Shown here: positions 47,030-58,487 of the stretch, in pieces
Position numbering within the stretch: the stretch's first letter is position 1
Layout of the letters: each line of letters opens with the position of its first letter
Notes under the pieces: model-generated
What the model saw: only the letters and a program-made list of their open reading frames with translations
What the model was told of the DNA's origin: nothing
Databases searched by the model: none
Assembly: GCA_004194705.1 (NCBI GenBank)
Contig: SADC01001256.1
Location: forward strand, 558,001-622,000
Length of the DNA stretch: 64,000 bases
Direction: 5' to 3'
DNA from: Ditylenchus dipsaci
Taxonomy: Eukaryota; Nematoda; Chromadorea; Rhabditida; Anguinidae
Made by a program: the position numbers and the translations under genes

Positions 47030-49580
47030 TCACAACCCGAATGATTTATACTTCAACTTCTTTGCTGAATCACTTGGAGTATTATCAGATTGTTCATAAA
47101 CAACACATATGGAAGATGAGGTGACTTCCAGACACTCACTATTGGTTTCATCACCAGCTTCGTCGAGCAGCAATATGTCGTCGATGAACTCCTCGTCTTC
47201 TATAGTTTCGATGTTTTCTTTGCTGTCCTGCAAGTTTACCACCCAGTCCTCGTATTTGTCCTCTTCTGATTGACTTGAGGAAGCAGAAGATGAGCTCTCA
47301 CTGAGGGTTACTCGGCAAGATGGTTTTCTTTTCTTTCTTCGTCCACTTTCCACAACTGGATTGTTCCATTTATTGAAGTTAGACTTTCGAATACCCATCA
47401 TAGGGAACTGTCCTCGGGCTTGAGGTCTGTAATTGAAGACATTTCAAATTATATCGATAAGAGATATCAAGGGCTGTCAGGGTCATCAGTCTGACTGACC
47501 TCAGGGGCAGCAGTAAAAGTCGAAGTGTTTAACGAAATACAGTGAGTCGAAAAATTCAACTTTTTAACGTACTTTTTGGCCATATTTTAACGTTTCTGAA
47601 ATATTAAAATGTTCCTTATAATCTAGGCTACGAACTTAGTTTAACAGAAATTGAACGTATGAGAAAATTTTGAATTTAAACCGCATTTAAACCGTATTTA
47701 AACCGCAGAAGTTCGAAAAATTTACGCAGATATTTTCCCCTGTTATTCGGATCTTGAACATTCACAGGCCATCCAGAGACCAGGACTCAAACCATCTTTT
47801 GGTTTCACCCCATCCAAGATTATGGTCTTTGAAAACAATAGTACAGTTTATGTAGGGGACTGTTTCTGTCAACTTTTTTTTAGAGATTACTTGCCAGAAT
47901 GTGAGGTAACACCAAAACTATACCTATAAGACCCTAGTTCAGAGTCCGTCGTGATTTTGCCGCTGAACACCCTGTGAATTCTCCAGTTGCGAGGTCTTTC
48001 TGGGTGTTCTCCATCTGTGTCTGAATTATCATCAATTTTTAACGTGGAATTGAAGTGGCTCCTCCCCCTTGATTTCACAATCGGCTCAGCTCTAAAAAAC
48101 TGACGCTCCTCGCTCCGGAAACTCCTGTTATTATGGCGATAGTTGACTGTATCCTGTCTGGTTTCAAAGGAATTGCTTCTTCTGTATTTCTTGTGATGAT
48201 TGACTTCAGAATCTTTGTTCCAGCTGCTGGATGGGTTAGAATGGGCTCTCTTGAAAGTGTTTGGGTGACTATGATGGTAGTGGTGGTTTGTGTGGGGACG
48301 ATTGTCTGGTTGGCTGTACCGCTGACTACTTTGACCAGGATATGGGCTATGCCTCTGGTATTGGGACGGTGATAAGGCAAATAGGGAGCTTGTTGTCTTG
48401 TGCTGGAATGCTGGAAAGGTGGTTCTGTTTTGTGAATCTCTCCATTTGTAGACAAAGCCAGGTACTCTACTTGAGAATGACTCTGATGTTGGTGGCGATG
48501 GTTGTTGTAGTTGCTATTCCTGTAGGTTTGATGAGAACTGTATGGATAGCCTGTGAATTTTTCCTCTTTATCTTTTTAAATAATTTTTTCGACTTGGAAG
48601 GATTAATGGCCTAGGTATCTTCTCTCGGCTAAGTTTCGGTATACACCCCCAGTCAAGTTCGGTATACACCCCCCAGTTTGCCTTGGTCCCCCAAGCTGAT
48701 TTTTTTTAAAAAAATTTTCCGAATTTTTTAACGCTGTTTTTTTATTGGGTTAAAGTTGAAAAAAATTCGGAAAATTAAAAAAAAAATCAGCTTGGGGGAC
48801 CAAGGCAAACTGGTGGGTGTATACCGAACTTGACTGGGGGTGTATACCGAAACTGCTCCCTTCTCTCTTTTGTTTCTTTTTTTCAGCCCTCGGTCACAAG
48901 GGAACCTCGCGAACTTGTTTTTCACTCGTAAATTAGAGTTCGGTCTCATTGGATGGCCAGTATGCGACTTTCAACCAAACTCGTTGATATCTCGTGCCCA
49001 TAGACCAAACAGTTGTGATGAGAAGGCTGGTAAAATATTGAAAAACCACAGGGAGGACAAAGGCATTTTTGAATTTCAAAAGGGACTTTCTGGGTAACAG
49101 ATTCAAATACTATTGGGTGTAAACCTTGTTTTTTTACTTTGATTTTTCAATTTTCTCCTGCTCTAATAATTTGATAGGTAGCTAAGAGACTGATGATCAT
49201 TTTGACATCCAAAGTTCTGAATAAAAGTGGGTAAAAATAGGATGTGCACCCAGTAGTATTTGAACCTGTGACTTAGTTATACAGCCCCTTGTGGTTTTCC
49301 AATTCTTTACTAGCCTTCTCTTCCCTACTTTTTGGCCTATGGGCACGTGATCTCAACGAATTTGATTGAAAGTCGCATACTGGCTATCCAATGAGACCAA
49401 ACTCTAATTTACGAGTGAAAAACAAGTTCGCAAGGTTCCCTTGTTAGAGAAATCTTGTGAGTTTAATCATACATAATGTGGAAAGTATGTTTTAAATAAA
49501 TCAAATTTTTAACTAGTAAAATTACCTCTTGGCGAAGGATGGGAATAATATTCTCGACGGCATACTCTTGAATCTCCCAT
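47030..49580 (-). CDS. unrecognised basic, Ser/His-rich disordered protein
   Basis: Three exons in phase: 49526-49580, 47891-48571, 47030-47426 (about 377 residues). Exon 1 encodes MGDSRVCRREYYSHPSPR. Exon 2 is rich in His, Gln, Ser, Tyr and Arg (for example HRHQHQSHSQ and HHYHHSHP). Exon 3 has a lysine/arginine cluster GRRKKRKP that looks like a nuclear localisation signal, a Ser run with acidic residues (casein kinase 2-like) and an acidic tract EDEEFIDDILLLDE. I know no family for it; the composition suggests a nuclear or RNA-binding scaffold, which is only inference. Exon 2 has one frame break near 48360, where one extra C restores a continuous frame with the same composition. The foldback 48633-48853 lies in intron 1. 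Confidence 0.65.
48633..48853. mobile_element. foldback with GTTTCGGTATACACC ends
   Basis: The arms hold GTTTCGGTATACACCCCC, AGTCAAGTTCGGTATACACC and TTGCCTTGGTCCCCCAAGC in order, then the inverse. It lies in intron 1 of the 47030-49580 gene. Confidence 0.75.
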
Positions 49581-50227
49581 TTTCTTTGTTGAAAGCACTT
49601 ATACACTAAAAATTGCCATAGTTGCAAAAGACTGATTCTTCAAATCTTCAAAATAAATTGTTTAAATACTTGATCTCCAGCATAAAATTAGTGTTTTAAA
49701 TGAAACTTTATTAGTATACAATATTCACTAAATATACAATACACAGTTATTGAGCACTAAATTCTTAGTTAGGTAGTTTTTATGGTAAGTTCAGAATAAT
49801 TGAAAAGAGTGTGTTTAGTAGCGCAACCCTAAGCGGTACATCTGCCTTAGATGGCTCTTCGTGTCATTTATTGAACTATGGCTAGACAGATTACAGAGGC
49901 ATAGGGGGACGACGAGGAAGCCGTTCAAAATTTCCCCTTGCGTTCTGATGAGGCAATACTTTTTTTGTACCAAATTTTCTTTTTTCTGTCCAAACCTAAT
50001 TTTTGCCCATGATCAACCAAAATTTTGCGAGAATTAAATATTACAGACATAAAATGACTTGCATTGCTCAGACTCTCACCCCGGAGTGGCCAGAAGCCAC
50101 TGAAAATTTGTTTTTGGGGTTCACTAATGGGAGGGTAAACTTTTTGCGAAAAAGAAACCACCCTAAACTGCCTTATACTGGATTTTAATTCTGAACGGGG
50201 CTGCGAACTCAAATTTTGAAAAAAGTA

Positions 50228-50818
50228 CAGGGTGATTCATCATAAAGGCCCCATTAAATGTTGGCCATAACTTTTTGAATTCGCGGCCTTTTGACGAGAT
50301 TTTTTTTCATTTGGTAGTTAAGACATCGGGCGATCGAATGATATTAAACATGATATAACACTTTATTCAAAACCAGTAACAAATCCAACAAAGCAAATAA
50401 CAACATTTTTAAAGAATTTGAATATTTTAGTCGGCGTATTTCTTCCTGCTTCTTCCCTTCGCAGCCAGGCAGTACTCGAGATGGCGTTCATAGCTCGCGA
50501 TTGCTCTGTCGACCATCTCCCGAGGCAGTTCTGGGAATGCTCGCACGATTCTTTTCGGAGTTCAGGCATGTTTGCGATCGGACGTATCGAAGAAGCATCG
50601 AACAGAAGTACGCCGATAAAAAATTTCAAATTCTATGAAAATGTAGTTATTTGCTTTGTTGGATTTGTTACTGGTTTTCAATAAAGTGTTTCACCGCTTT
50701 TGGTATCATTCATTGCCTAAAGTCTCAACTACCAAACGAAAAAAAATCTCGTCAAAAGGCCGCAATTTCAAAAAGTTATGGTCAAAATTCAATGGGGCGT
50801 TTATAATGAATCACCCTG
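50228..50818. mobile_element. deleted mariner element rearranged into a foldback
   Basis: TA-flanked with ends CAGGGTGATTCAT and ATGAATCACCCTG, typical of the mariner/IS630 group. The two halves are inverted along nearly the whole length (for example AACAAATCCAACAAAGCAAA and its inverse), so it folds on itself. Confidence 0.8.
50427..50561 (-). pseudogene. mariner transposase C-terminal remnant
   Basis: A 44-codon frame to TAA reads FPELPREMVDRAIASY then EYCLAAKG, matching the C-terminal tail of mariner transposases (the ...LP..m...v.S...R...C....G pattern). The DDD catalytic core is absent. Confidence 0.6.
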
Positions 50819-52409
50819 TACATTTGGTCAAAAAACGTACAAGTTAGTCTTTTTTAATCAAAAATTGCCTGTTCTGATGCTATAATCTTGTGGCCCACGA
50901 TCGATTTAGTCAGTCTACAAAAAGTCTTCGTGCAAGCAGACACAAATGTTTTGGGTTAGGGGAATTGGAAACTCCAAAATGCTAATTATAAACGCTTCAG
51001 TGCATAAATTTTCTGTTTTTCGTACATTTTGAAATGTTTTTGATTTTTTAAAATCACATAGAGTCAAGCAAAATGCAAGAAAAAAATTCTGGCGGTCTTA
51101 AAGGTCAATCTAGATTGAGAGACAAATTTTTAGTTCATTCGTTTGAATAAGCTGAGAAAGAGAGTGAGCTGCGTGGATTGAGGGTACAGTGAAGGGGAAT
51201 TACCAAACAGTTTTATGAGACTATCGCAAATAATACAACACTAAAAATTATTCATTTTATAAATTGAAGATCTGTAGAAGTAAACTTTTGAAGAGAAGTT
51301 TGGCAAATTTCACTTGAATGAGATTTGATAACTTTTGATTATGCACATAATGTTGTGTCATTGTTAAGATAATACTAATAAGATGAAATTCAAATAAAAG
51401 TATTATAATGCCAGGAAATTTTCGGAAGAGCGCATTTTTAAATGCTTAAACTGTTTCCTCTGAAAGGCCGTCATGTTTGTGGTGTCGGCGATAGAACTTC
51501 TGAATCATCAGTAAACAATTATCTAATTGCAAATCCCAAAAGCTAAAATAATTGTTATTTTTATTCTTTAAATTTTCGGAAATTAGTAAATTAAGGTACG
51601 TAGTCGTTCCAACTTAATAAAGGACTAAAATTCCAAGCTTACACGATTCCAAGAAATACGATATTCTTGAAGGCTGGTGTGTGGCGCCAGTGCCAATTTT
51701 TAGAAACATCCGCTGACACTTCTGATTTTGCTCAAATATCTTGCCGATTTTTTTTTGACGCTCCGACATCTCATGGCTTTTAGGGCTTTTTCGAAAAAAA
51801 AACCTTCGGTATATTCAGGTAGACGCGAAAAGGTTTAAGAAACGAGCAAAGCATCATAAAAAACATCGAAAAAAGGTTTGGATCAATTCGAAGTTCGAGT
51901 TCAAAGTAGTCAAAGATTTTGTAATCGGGCATTCAAAAAGTTTCCAACTCAAAATTAGAAGCGAAACGAACGTCCGGAAGTTTGAAATTTCCAATGTTCG
52001 ACAAGCCGTATTTTCAAAAATTAACTAACTTATAAACAGGATGGTCAGACATAAAATCTGAAAAATCAGGATCTCGACTATAAAAAACAGAATTTTGAAC
52101 CTAAGAATAACTCAAAATCAGGCAGGAAAATATTTTGCTGCATACCTGATTTCCGTTACTTTTGACAATAAAAAATTAAATCCGGAAATCATGAAATACC
52201 TTATCAAATCAGGACATTTGGCCACCCTGTTTACAAATCTCATCAAAAAAAAAAAAAAAAACGTTTTTTGAATATTATAAATGCCACAATATCGTATTCA
52301 AATAGGACAGGCGTGATTGGCACTTATTGATTGATGCAAATGTTTGTAGTAGCAGTAAATGTTTTTCTGGATAAAGTTTGTGTTTAAGATATCTGATTTC
52401 AGCTACAAG

Positions 52410-55383
52410 ATGAAGCCATTTTGTACTTTTTGCGCTGAACTTTTAAAAGAACAGGACACATTCTGCATTGTTTCCTGCGGACACACCTTTCACCAGATAT
52501 GTATCAGCGATTGGTTAAAGGTATCTTTTAATTTTTAATACCTGGTAGTTTACTTGATTTTTTAATAATAATTGAATTTTTTAACTTAAAACAAATTAGA
52601 CAAAAAAGTCCTTTTTTACAGTTGTTTTATAGCATAAATTTTTGAATTTTGCCTTGGCCTGAAAAAACTTTTCATCGAGTAAAATATCATGTGTGCCATC
52701 TTTGAAAATTTCGACTTTAGTATACAGGCTGAGCCAAAAAAAAACCCCTGAACTTTGACGGCGCCGTAAGGCCAGTTTTAATTATGACTTCGTTGCTAAT
52801 GATATGTTATTTTGTAGCCCCAACAATGCTATATCAAATGGTATATTAACATCGATAAACTGAAAAATATATTATTGCTAAATAATCAGAACAAAACCTT
52901 AACCTCAATTTCAAATTTCAGTTTTTGTTAAAGTAACTGCATACTGGGTGGTAACAGTGTAACTTTTAATGTTGAATTTTTTTCTTTATAATATTCCAAA
53001 CATATGATTTTGTAGCCCTTTTCTTCTTCTTTCGACTGGTTTATACAAATTATGCGGATTCTTTAAAAAAAAGTCAACATTTGGCTCCTAACACTCGTGA
53101 AGTCATATAAAAATGTTAAGATCATATTTTTTTATCACTTTACTGATCAAAGATTTGATCAAGTTTTAGCACTGTAACAAAATCTTAACACTAAGTCGTA
53201 GCGCAGCTCAAAAGCTACAAAACACACTTAGTTTAAGGGCTGAAACCGAGTAGCGCCGGATATTCTATACTGGCGCCAAAATTTATATTCTTCAGTATTT
53301 TCTTTTAGCTAAAAATGAGTGCCCAGTATGCAGAAAAGGAGCTAATGTAAGTGACGTTCGCAAGATATTCTACAGTGTGGATGGTACAGAGATTGCTGAA
53401 CAAGAATGCAAGCCGATAGCCAGTGACCAAGCTGCTATTGTCAACACTCAGACTGCAGAAATCAACAAGCTTAAACAGCAACTAAGTGCTGAGAAAGCAA
53501 AAAGTAATATCTCAGCAGAGAAGATTCGTGAACTAAAAGCGATTAACAGTATGTGCAAACTTGAGCTTCAAATCGCCAAAAATGTATGTTTGCATGTTGT
53601 TTGGAATCGGCAAAGTTATATTAATCTGCTTTTTTCAGAGGTTGCGCTCGGAAAAGTTAGAAAGGGAAATACTTAAATCAACTTATCGAATGCCGAATCA
53701 TGTGGTTCCTAAGTTTATGAGACCAGTGGTTCCGGTTACTCGAGGTTTTCTGTATCGCTGGCCGGAAACAAAAAAGTCAAAGTAAGTATTTTTGAAGTGA
53801 TGTTTTTGCAGACAGCTGGTAGCAGCATTTGTTAGTTAGAGTATAGACAAATATTTACAAAAGATATTTAGGATCCGAATGCCCAAAACGAATGATGAGT
53901 CCCGTATATGTTTTTTACTCAAGAAAAGTATAAGCAAGCAAAATATTTGTCGAAAGAGTTAGGAGAGATGTGGCGAAACTTAGTGGTAGGACAAAATTAT
54001 ACTCACTGGTCACACTCCTTAGACTTGGTCGCGGTCTAGGTCGAGTCTTTTAAACTTTCTTTGTGACTACCGATGATTTTTTCTACTGATATATTTATGG
54101 TTTATATACCAAACAACAGCTTAGAATCTAAGCTTTCTTTTGTATCAAAAATATTTTGAAAATCTAACGAAACTTTATGTAATAGTACGCGAGCTGGAGG
54201 TTGGTCGATGTCGAGGTAGATGTCTAACCCAACCATTAACTTGCGTACTATTACATACATTTCGTTACATTTTTTTAAAATGTTTTTGATGAACAAGAAA
54301 ACTTAGATTCTAAGCTACTGTTTGCTATACAAATCGTAAAAATATTAATAGAAAAAATCATCTCTGGTCACAAAAAAAGTTCGAAAAAGTCGACCTTGAC
54401 TGTGACCAGGTGGTAACCTCAGCCGGCTGACTTCAGCCGGCTGAGGTTAAACTCAGCCATCAGCCGCTGAGGCTGATGGCTGAGGTAGAAATTTCGGCTC
54501 GGCTGACGGCTGAGGCTGAGGAAAATTTTCAGACCTCAGCCGGCTGAGGCTGACGCTGAGAAATTTTTTAGACCTGGCAGACGGCTGAGGCAGAAAAAAT
54601 TTTTTTAAATTTTCTTAACAGAAAAAATTTTAAACTTAACTTTTTGTCTAAAAAGCTTTGAAATTTCCAATTTTTTATAGTAATAATGCCATCAGGTAGC
54701 GCTGCAATTCTGGTTTCTTACAAAATTATATCTATTGCATTCTCTTAAAAATTGTAAACAGCAGGACTAAAGCATAAGGGGGTCAGAAAAGTAATTCAGT
54801 TCATAACTTTAAACTTATTATTTTACATTTCGTGACGTTATGCAATAATTGATACTTTATCAGTAACCAGAATCGCACAGCTACTTAATGGTGTCATCAT
54901 TTTGAAAACAAAATAGAAGAATACGAATTTAATTTCACAAAATTGAAATTCGCACAAAAAAGACTTTTTTTCACCAAACATAAGTCATTTTACCTCAAAA
55001 GACAGCTTTGTCTATTTTATGGCTACTTATACACAAACCAATAAAATTGTTAATTTTAATAGTTTTATATTACAGCCGGCTGAGCTCGAACTCAGCCGGC
55101 TGAGGTTAACTTAGCCATCAGCGGCTGAGGCTGATGGCTGAGGTAAAAATTTTGCTCGGCTGACGGCTGAGGCTGAGGAAAATTTTCAGACCTCAGCCGG
55201 CTGAGGCTGATGGCTGAGGTAATCGTCGAGTATACCACCCTGACTGTGACTAAGACCAAGGAGTGTGACCATAGCAATACTTGTGATTTTCAATTTAAGG
55301 ATAAAAGCAAATATCAGAAGTTAGCTGATGATGACAAGATGCGATCCAACAAGAAGAACTTGCTCACCATAGCAAAAATGTAA
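52410..55383 (+). CDS. TRAIP-like RING, coiled coil and HMG-box protein, copy 1
   Basis: Exons: 52410-52520, 53309-53583, 53639-53785, then an HMG box in 53872-53985 and 55300-55383. Exons 1-2 form a RING finger: CTFCAELLKEQ, CGHTFHQIC, ECPVCRK (C3HC4 type), closest by eye to the E3 ligase TRAIP/No poles. A Gln/Lys-rich coiled coil follows (KLKQQLSAEKAKS). The third exon ends PETKKSK at TAA or, if one G is missing, at a normal AAG|GTAAGT donor in phase with the HMG exon. The HMG part has YMFFTQEKYKQ, LSKELGEMWRNL and DKSKYQKLADDDK, as in SSRP1/HMGB boxes. Frame breaks: AAAAA for A6 at the start of exon 2 (copy 2 has six), a lost C in DPNAPKR and an extra G a few codons on. The HMG intron holds a nested TE pair. 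Either a RING-HMG fusion gene or two adjacent genes duplicated together. Confidence 0.7.
54007..55271. mobile_element. foldback element in HMG intron, split by a hAT insertion
   Basis: Left end TGGTCACACTCCTTAGACTT, right end AAGGAGTGTGACCA; the arms continue through TTTGTGAC and GATGATTTTTTCTA. A central palindrome (TAATAGTACGCGAG and TTGCGTACTATTA) is nested. Without the hAT copy it would be about 0.43 kb. Confidence 0.75.
54407..55242. mobile_element. 0.84-kb hAT element with perfect 8-bp target duplication
   Basis: Ends CAGGTGGTAACCTC and GAGTATACCACCCTG; ACTGTGAC on both sides (54399-54406 and 55243-55250). Arrays of CAGCCGGCTGAGG words fill about 200 bp at each end around an AT-rich middle with no coding capacity. 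Confidence 0.9.
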
Positions 55384-55721
55384 TAGTGATTTCTTAGGTT
55401 TTGGAATCCGTCTTTATTCTAATGGTTTTTAATATTAACATAACTTGATTAACTGTAGCTGACCCTTTTATAAGGCTAATATTTGATTCATTTTTGATCT
55501 TTGATTCTGCTGCCTGAATATTTAATTTCACTGCCAAATAGATGTGCTGTCAATTATGTTGCCAAAAAAATTTGAATTTTGCTGCTCAAATAAAAAAAGG
55601 TGTTTATGGAAGATTTGATTAAGGAGGGGGAATTTCGGTATTGAATTAAATAGTCGCAAGTTCGATCGCACTTCACGCGTTTCTTATTTTTGCACGCAAA
55701 TGCATTTTTGCAAATGCTTTA

Positions 55722-55940
55722 TGTGACAGCAGCCCAAAGAGTATTTTTCTAACGCTTTTCACTTTTCACCTATTTTACGCCTTGTGTGCCGACAATAGCA
55801 AGGTTATTTGGACCGCGTCGCGGCCAAAGACCAGCATACTCCACATCGCAATAGATTGGGTGAAAAAAAAATCAAGGGACCCGGAAAAGGTAGACTTAGA
55901 GAAAATACTCTTGGAGGGGCGGTCACTTGGGCATTTACGG
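55722..55940. repeat. MITE related to 17045-17286
   Basis: The left part has GTGACAGCAGCCCAAAGAG and the right end GGCGGTCACTTGGGCATTTA. The interior shares TGTGCCGACAATAGCAAGG and the inverse of GTCTTTGGCCGCGAAGCGG with the copy at 17045. Confidence 0.6.
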
Positions 55941-56134
55941 TTTTATGTCGTTTTCAATTGGCTTCACATTATTTTTGTGACTTGTAAGCTTCCGATCGGT
56001 TGATTTCGTTGCAGACTTACACTTTTGCTTGGACAGTACCATAATTTTTAGTTCCGAAATCAGTATTATGAAACCAATCAAGTTACCAACTAGAGTGCTT
56101 TTTTCAAAAAGAGTGTAGAGAATTTGGAGCAACA

Positions 56135-56301
56135 GAACCTTTGGGGCCCACTCGCCAGAACCAAGGGGTCCCAGTCACTTTAAGTCTAATCTATCGAAAA
56201 AATGTTCAATTTGAATTCGCGCCTTACTTATTTTCGCATAGATTAGACTTAAAATGACTGGGACCCCTTTGGTTCTTCGAGTGGGCCCCAAAGGTTCTGG
56301 A
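56135..56301. repeat. near-perfect 0.17-kb hairpin
   Basis: Arms CAGAACCTTTGGGGCCCACT and inverse, continuing through GAACCAAGGGGTCCCAGTCA and TAAGTCTAATCTAT. The loop is about 40 bp. Confidence 0.8.
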
Positions 56302-56850
56302 TAGCCGAGAATTTATGAGCATTGCGAGCCTTCAGCTCAAAGCTGTTCTAATAGGTCGCATGGCATATAAAAAAATATCTGATCGGATACTGGATATGAA
56401 AAAATAGTGGAACGGATATCGCATGTCGAAAAGTGACAAATATCGGTTATCGTATTTCGGACATTTTCACTAAATTTAGAATAAAGATAACTTTTTGAAA
56501 AAAAAAACTACAAAATTCACAATTAAGAAACAAAAAGAGAAGATACCGAAGGCCAGAGCAACAAAGAGGACAGCAAATTCAAAAATGGGAGCCAGAATTT
56601 TTATACTGAGTGTACACTATATGGAGTTGTTCAGCTTATACAGCGTCCTACACACTTAACGCACGGCATGCAACAAGAATATTGCAATCATGCAGAAGTT
56701 ACAAAACTCACTAGTGTTGAAAAAATGCAAGAACGAAAAATTTCGATCAAAATTTAGTCACTTTTTATTGGAAAATACAAAAAATTTGAATTCAATTTTG
56801 TTTATTTTTTTGACTGTACACTAAATAGATTGCTAATTTGACGATCGGGA

Positions 56851-57023
56851 CCAATAGTTGGATCGCCGCCGCCGGCGCCGCCAGGCGGCGGCGGCAAAAT
56901 ATGAGGTGCCGCGGCGGCGGCGGCTGCGCCGGTGGCTGAAAATGAGGTCGGCGGTGAAAGTTAGCAAGATTTTTGCGCCGCCGGCGGTGGCGCGGCGGTG
57001 GTTTTTCAGAGGCGTCCAACTAT
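56851..57023. mobile_element. hAT MITE with GCCGCCGCC array
   Basis: TIRs with ATAGTTGGA...CGCC. GATCGGGA flanks both sides (56843-56850 and 57024-57031). The body is a CGCCGCCGG/CCGGCGGCG array, the most GC-rich stretch of the window. Confidence 0.75.
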
Positions 57024-57160
57024 GATCGGGACTAGCCTCAGGTGTACACTATATGGAGGTGTACACTATAGAGTGTACACTCTATAGAGGGTCACTTTGC
57101 CTTAATTTAGTTAAAGCCAACCATATCTTCCTCAGGTGCACACTACATAAAGGTGTGCAC

Positions 57161-57535
57161 TAGAGTTGGCTCGGAATTCCGGTCTTTTTTTGGATTCCGG
57201 TTCCGGTCGCGAAAAAATATGTAATTCCGGTTCCGGTTTCACAAAAATAAAATTCCGGTTCCGGTTTCGGTCCAAATATCAATTCCGACCCAAGTGTATC
57301 ATAATTTTGCTCTGCATGGCTGATTTTAACGCGCATTTTCAACTTTTAAACAAATTTTCAGCGATTTTTTTTCGAATACTTCTGTTTTTCGACTCCGCTT
57401 TTGGTTTCAGCAAAAGTGAGATTCCGGCTCCGATCCCGGTTCCGGTTTCTACAAAAATCAAATTCCGGTTCCGATTCCGGTTTTCACAAATCTAAAATTC
57501 GGTTCCGCATAAATATCGATTCCGAGCCAACTCTA
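57161..57535. mobile_element. hAT element, CGGTTCCGG family, complete copy
   Basis: Ends TAGAGTTGGCTCGGAATTCC and ATTCCGAGCCAACTCTA. CCGGTTCCGGT words form arrays at both ends. Flanks GTGTGCAC and GTGTACAT match at 6 of 8. Other copies are at 39133-39276 and 2208-2642. Confidence 0.8.
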
Positions 57536-58066
57536 GTGTACATTCACTATGTAGAGTGTGCACTGTATATAGTGCACATTATATAGAGCTTCAACTGTAT
57601 TAATCATCTACCTTACCAATATACTTTTCCACCGTATAAAAATAGGATACAAGTTTTGTGCAAATTTCATTTGCATAGTATATAGTTAATGAATGGAGCA
57701 AAAATATTTAGATAAAAGACATCTGGGAGCCCTGTCTATGTGGCATTATAAACCTTATAAAATAAATTTTGAATAATATAATGTTGCTTTGTATTCGAAT
57801 ATATAAACTTTGATTGTCACTTATTGATTTGTACAAGTGTTAGTCGTCAGCAAATGGTTTTCTGGAAAAGTTTGTTTGTAGTTGAAGACAACTTATTGTG
57901 AAATAGAATGAAACCAGTTTGTACTTTTTGTGCCGAAGTTCTAAAAGAACATAACACATTCTGCGTTGTTACTTGCGGACACACGTTTCACCAAATATGT
58001 GTTAGCGATTGGTTAAAGGTAAAATTTAAGTCATTCTAGTTTTTTTTAATTTTCGAAAATCAATTA

Positions 58067-58487
58067 CAGTCAAACCTCGATAAACGGGCACCCCAATAGT
58101 TTGTTTCCACGCTGGGTCCGACACTTTTTTAGCTCGATTTTCAAAGCTTTTTTTAATTATGTTCTGACAGTCCGGTCCCAAATATCGCAAGGATTCCGAT
58201 TTATCGATCGTTTTTTCAGAATCAAAGGACTTTTTTCTCTAAAAAGCCTAAACTTCGATAAATGGGTACCCTATTTCTGAAATTAGTGCCGTTTATCGAG
58301 GTTTTGCTTTTTAGAGAAAAAGATTTTTAATTCTGAAATAGGATCGGTAAAATTGAAATTTTTGCGATATTTAAGACCAGACCGTTAAAACAGAATTTAA
58401 AAAAAGCTTTGAAAACCGAGCTAAAAAAGTGTCGGACCCAGTAGGGGAACAAACTTTTGGGGGTGCCTGTTTATCGAAGTTCGACTG
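58067..58487. mobile_element. pogo-like MITE in RING copy 2 intron 1
   Basis: TA-flanked, ends CAGTCAAACCTCGATAAAC and TTATCGAAGTTCGACTG. Long inverted arms with GGGTCCGACACTTTTTTAGC and its inverse. Copy 1 lacks it, so it came after the duplication or was lost there. Confidence 0.85.

Larger units (their letters stand above)
49581..52409. other. intergenic with a mariner remnant
   Basis: Apart from the mariner element (50228-50818) there is AT-rich DNA without supported exons. The last 100 bp before 52410 resemble the sequence before 57908, so the RING-block duplication includes the upstream flank. Confidence 0.5.
55384..57907. other. interval between the two RING-HMG blocks
   Basis: Contains MITEs at 55722-55940, 56135-56301, 56851-57023 and 57161-57535, and scattered GTGTACACTATA words from a decayed pogo-like element. 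A tRNA B-box-like fragment (CAAGTTCGATCGCAC) lies near 55659. No exon is supported. Confidence 0.5.

Noticed and set aside
48133..48614. Plus-strand frames rich in Val, Gly and Trp
   Set aside because: They are the antisense of the His/Ser-rich exon of the 47030-49580 gene, which has matching splice sites.
50363..50684. Two similar frames on opposite strands ending VVICFVGFVTGF
   Set aside because: They are mirror images produced by the mariner foldback.
56792..57019. Proline/arginine-rich frame
   Set aside because: Translation of the GCCGCCGCC array of a hAT MITE.
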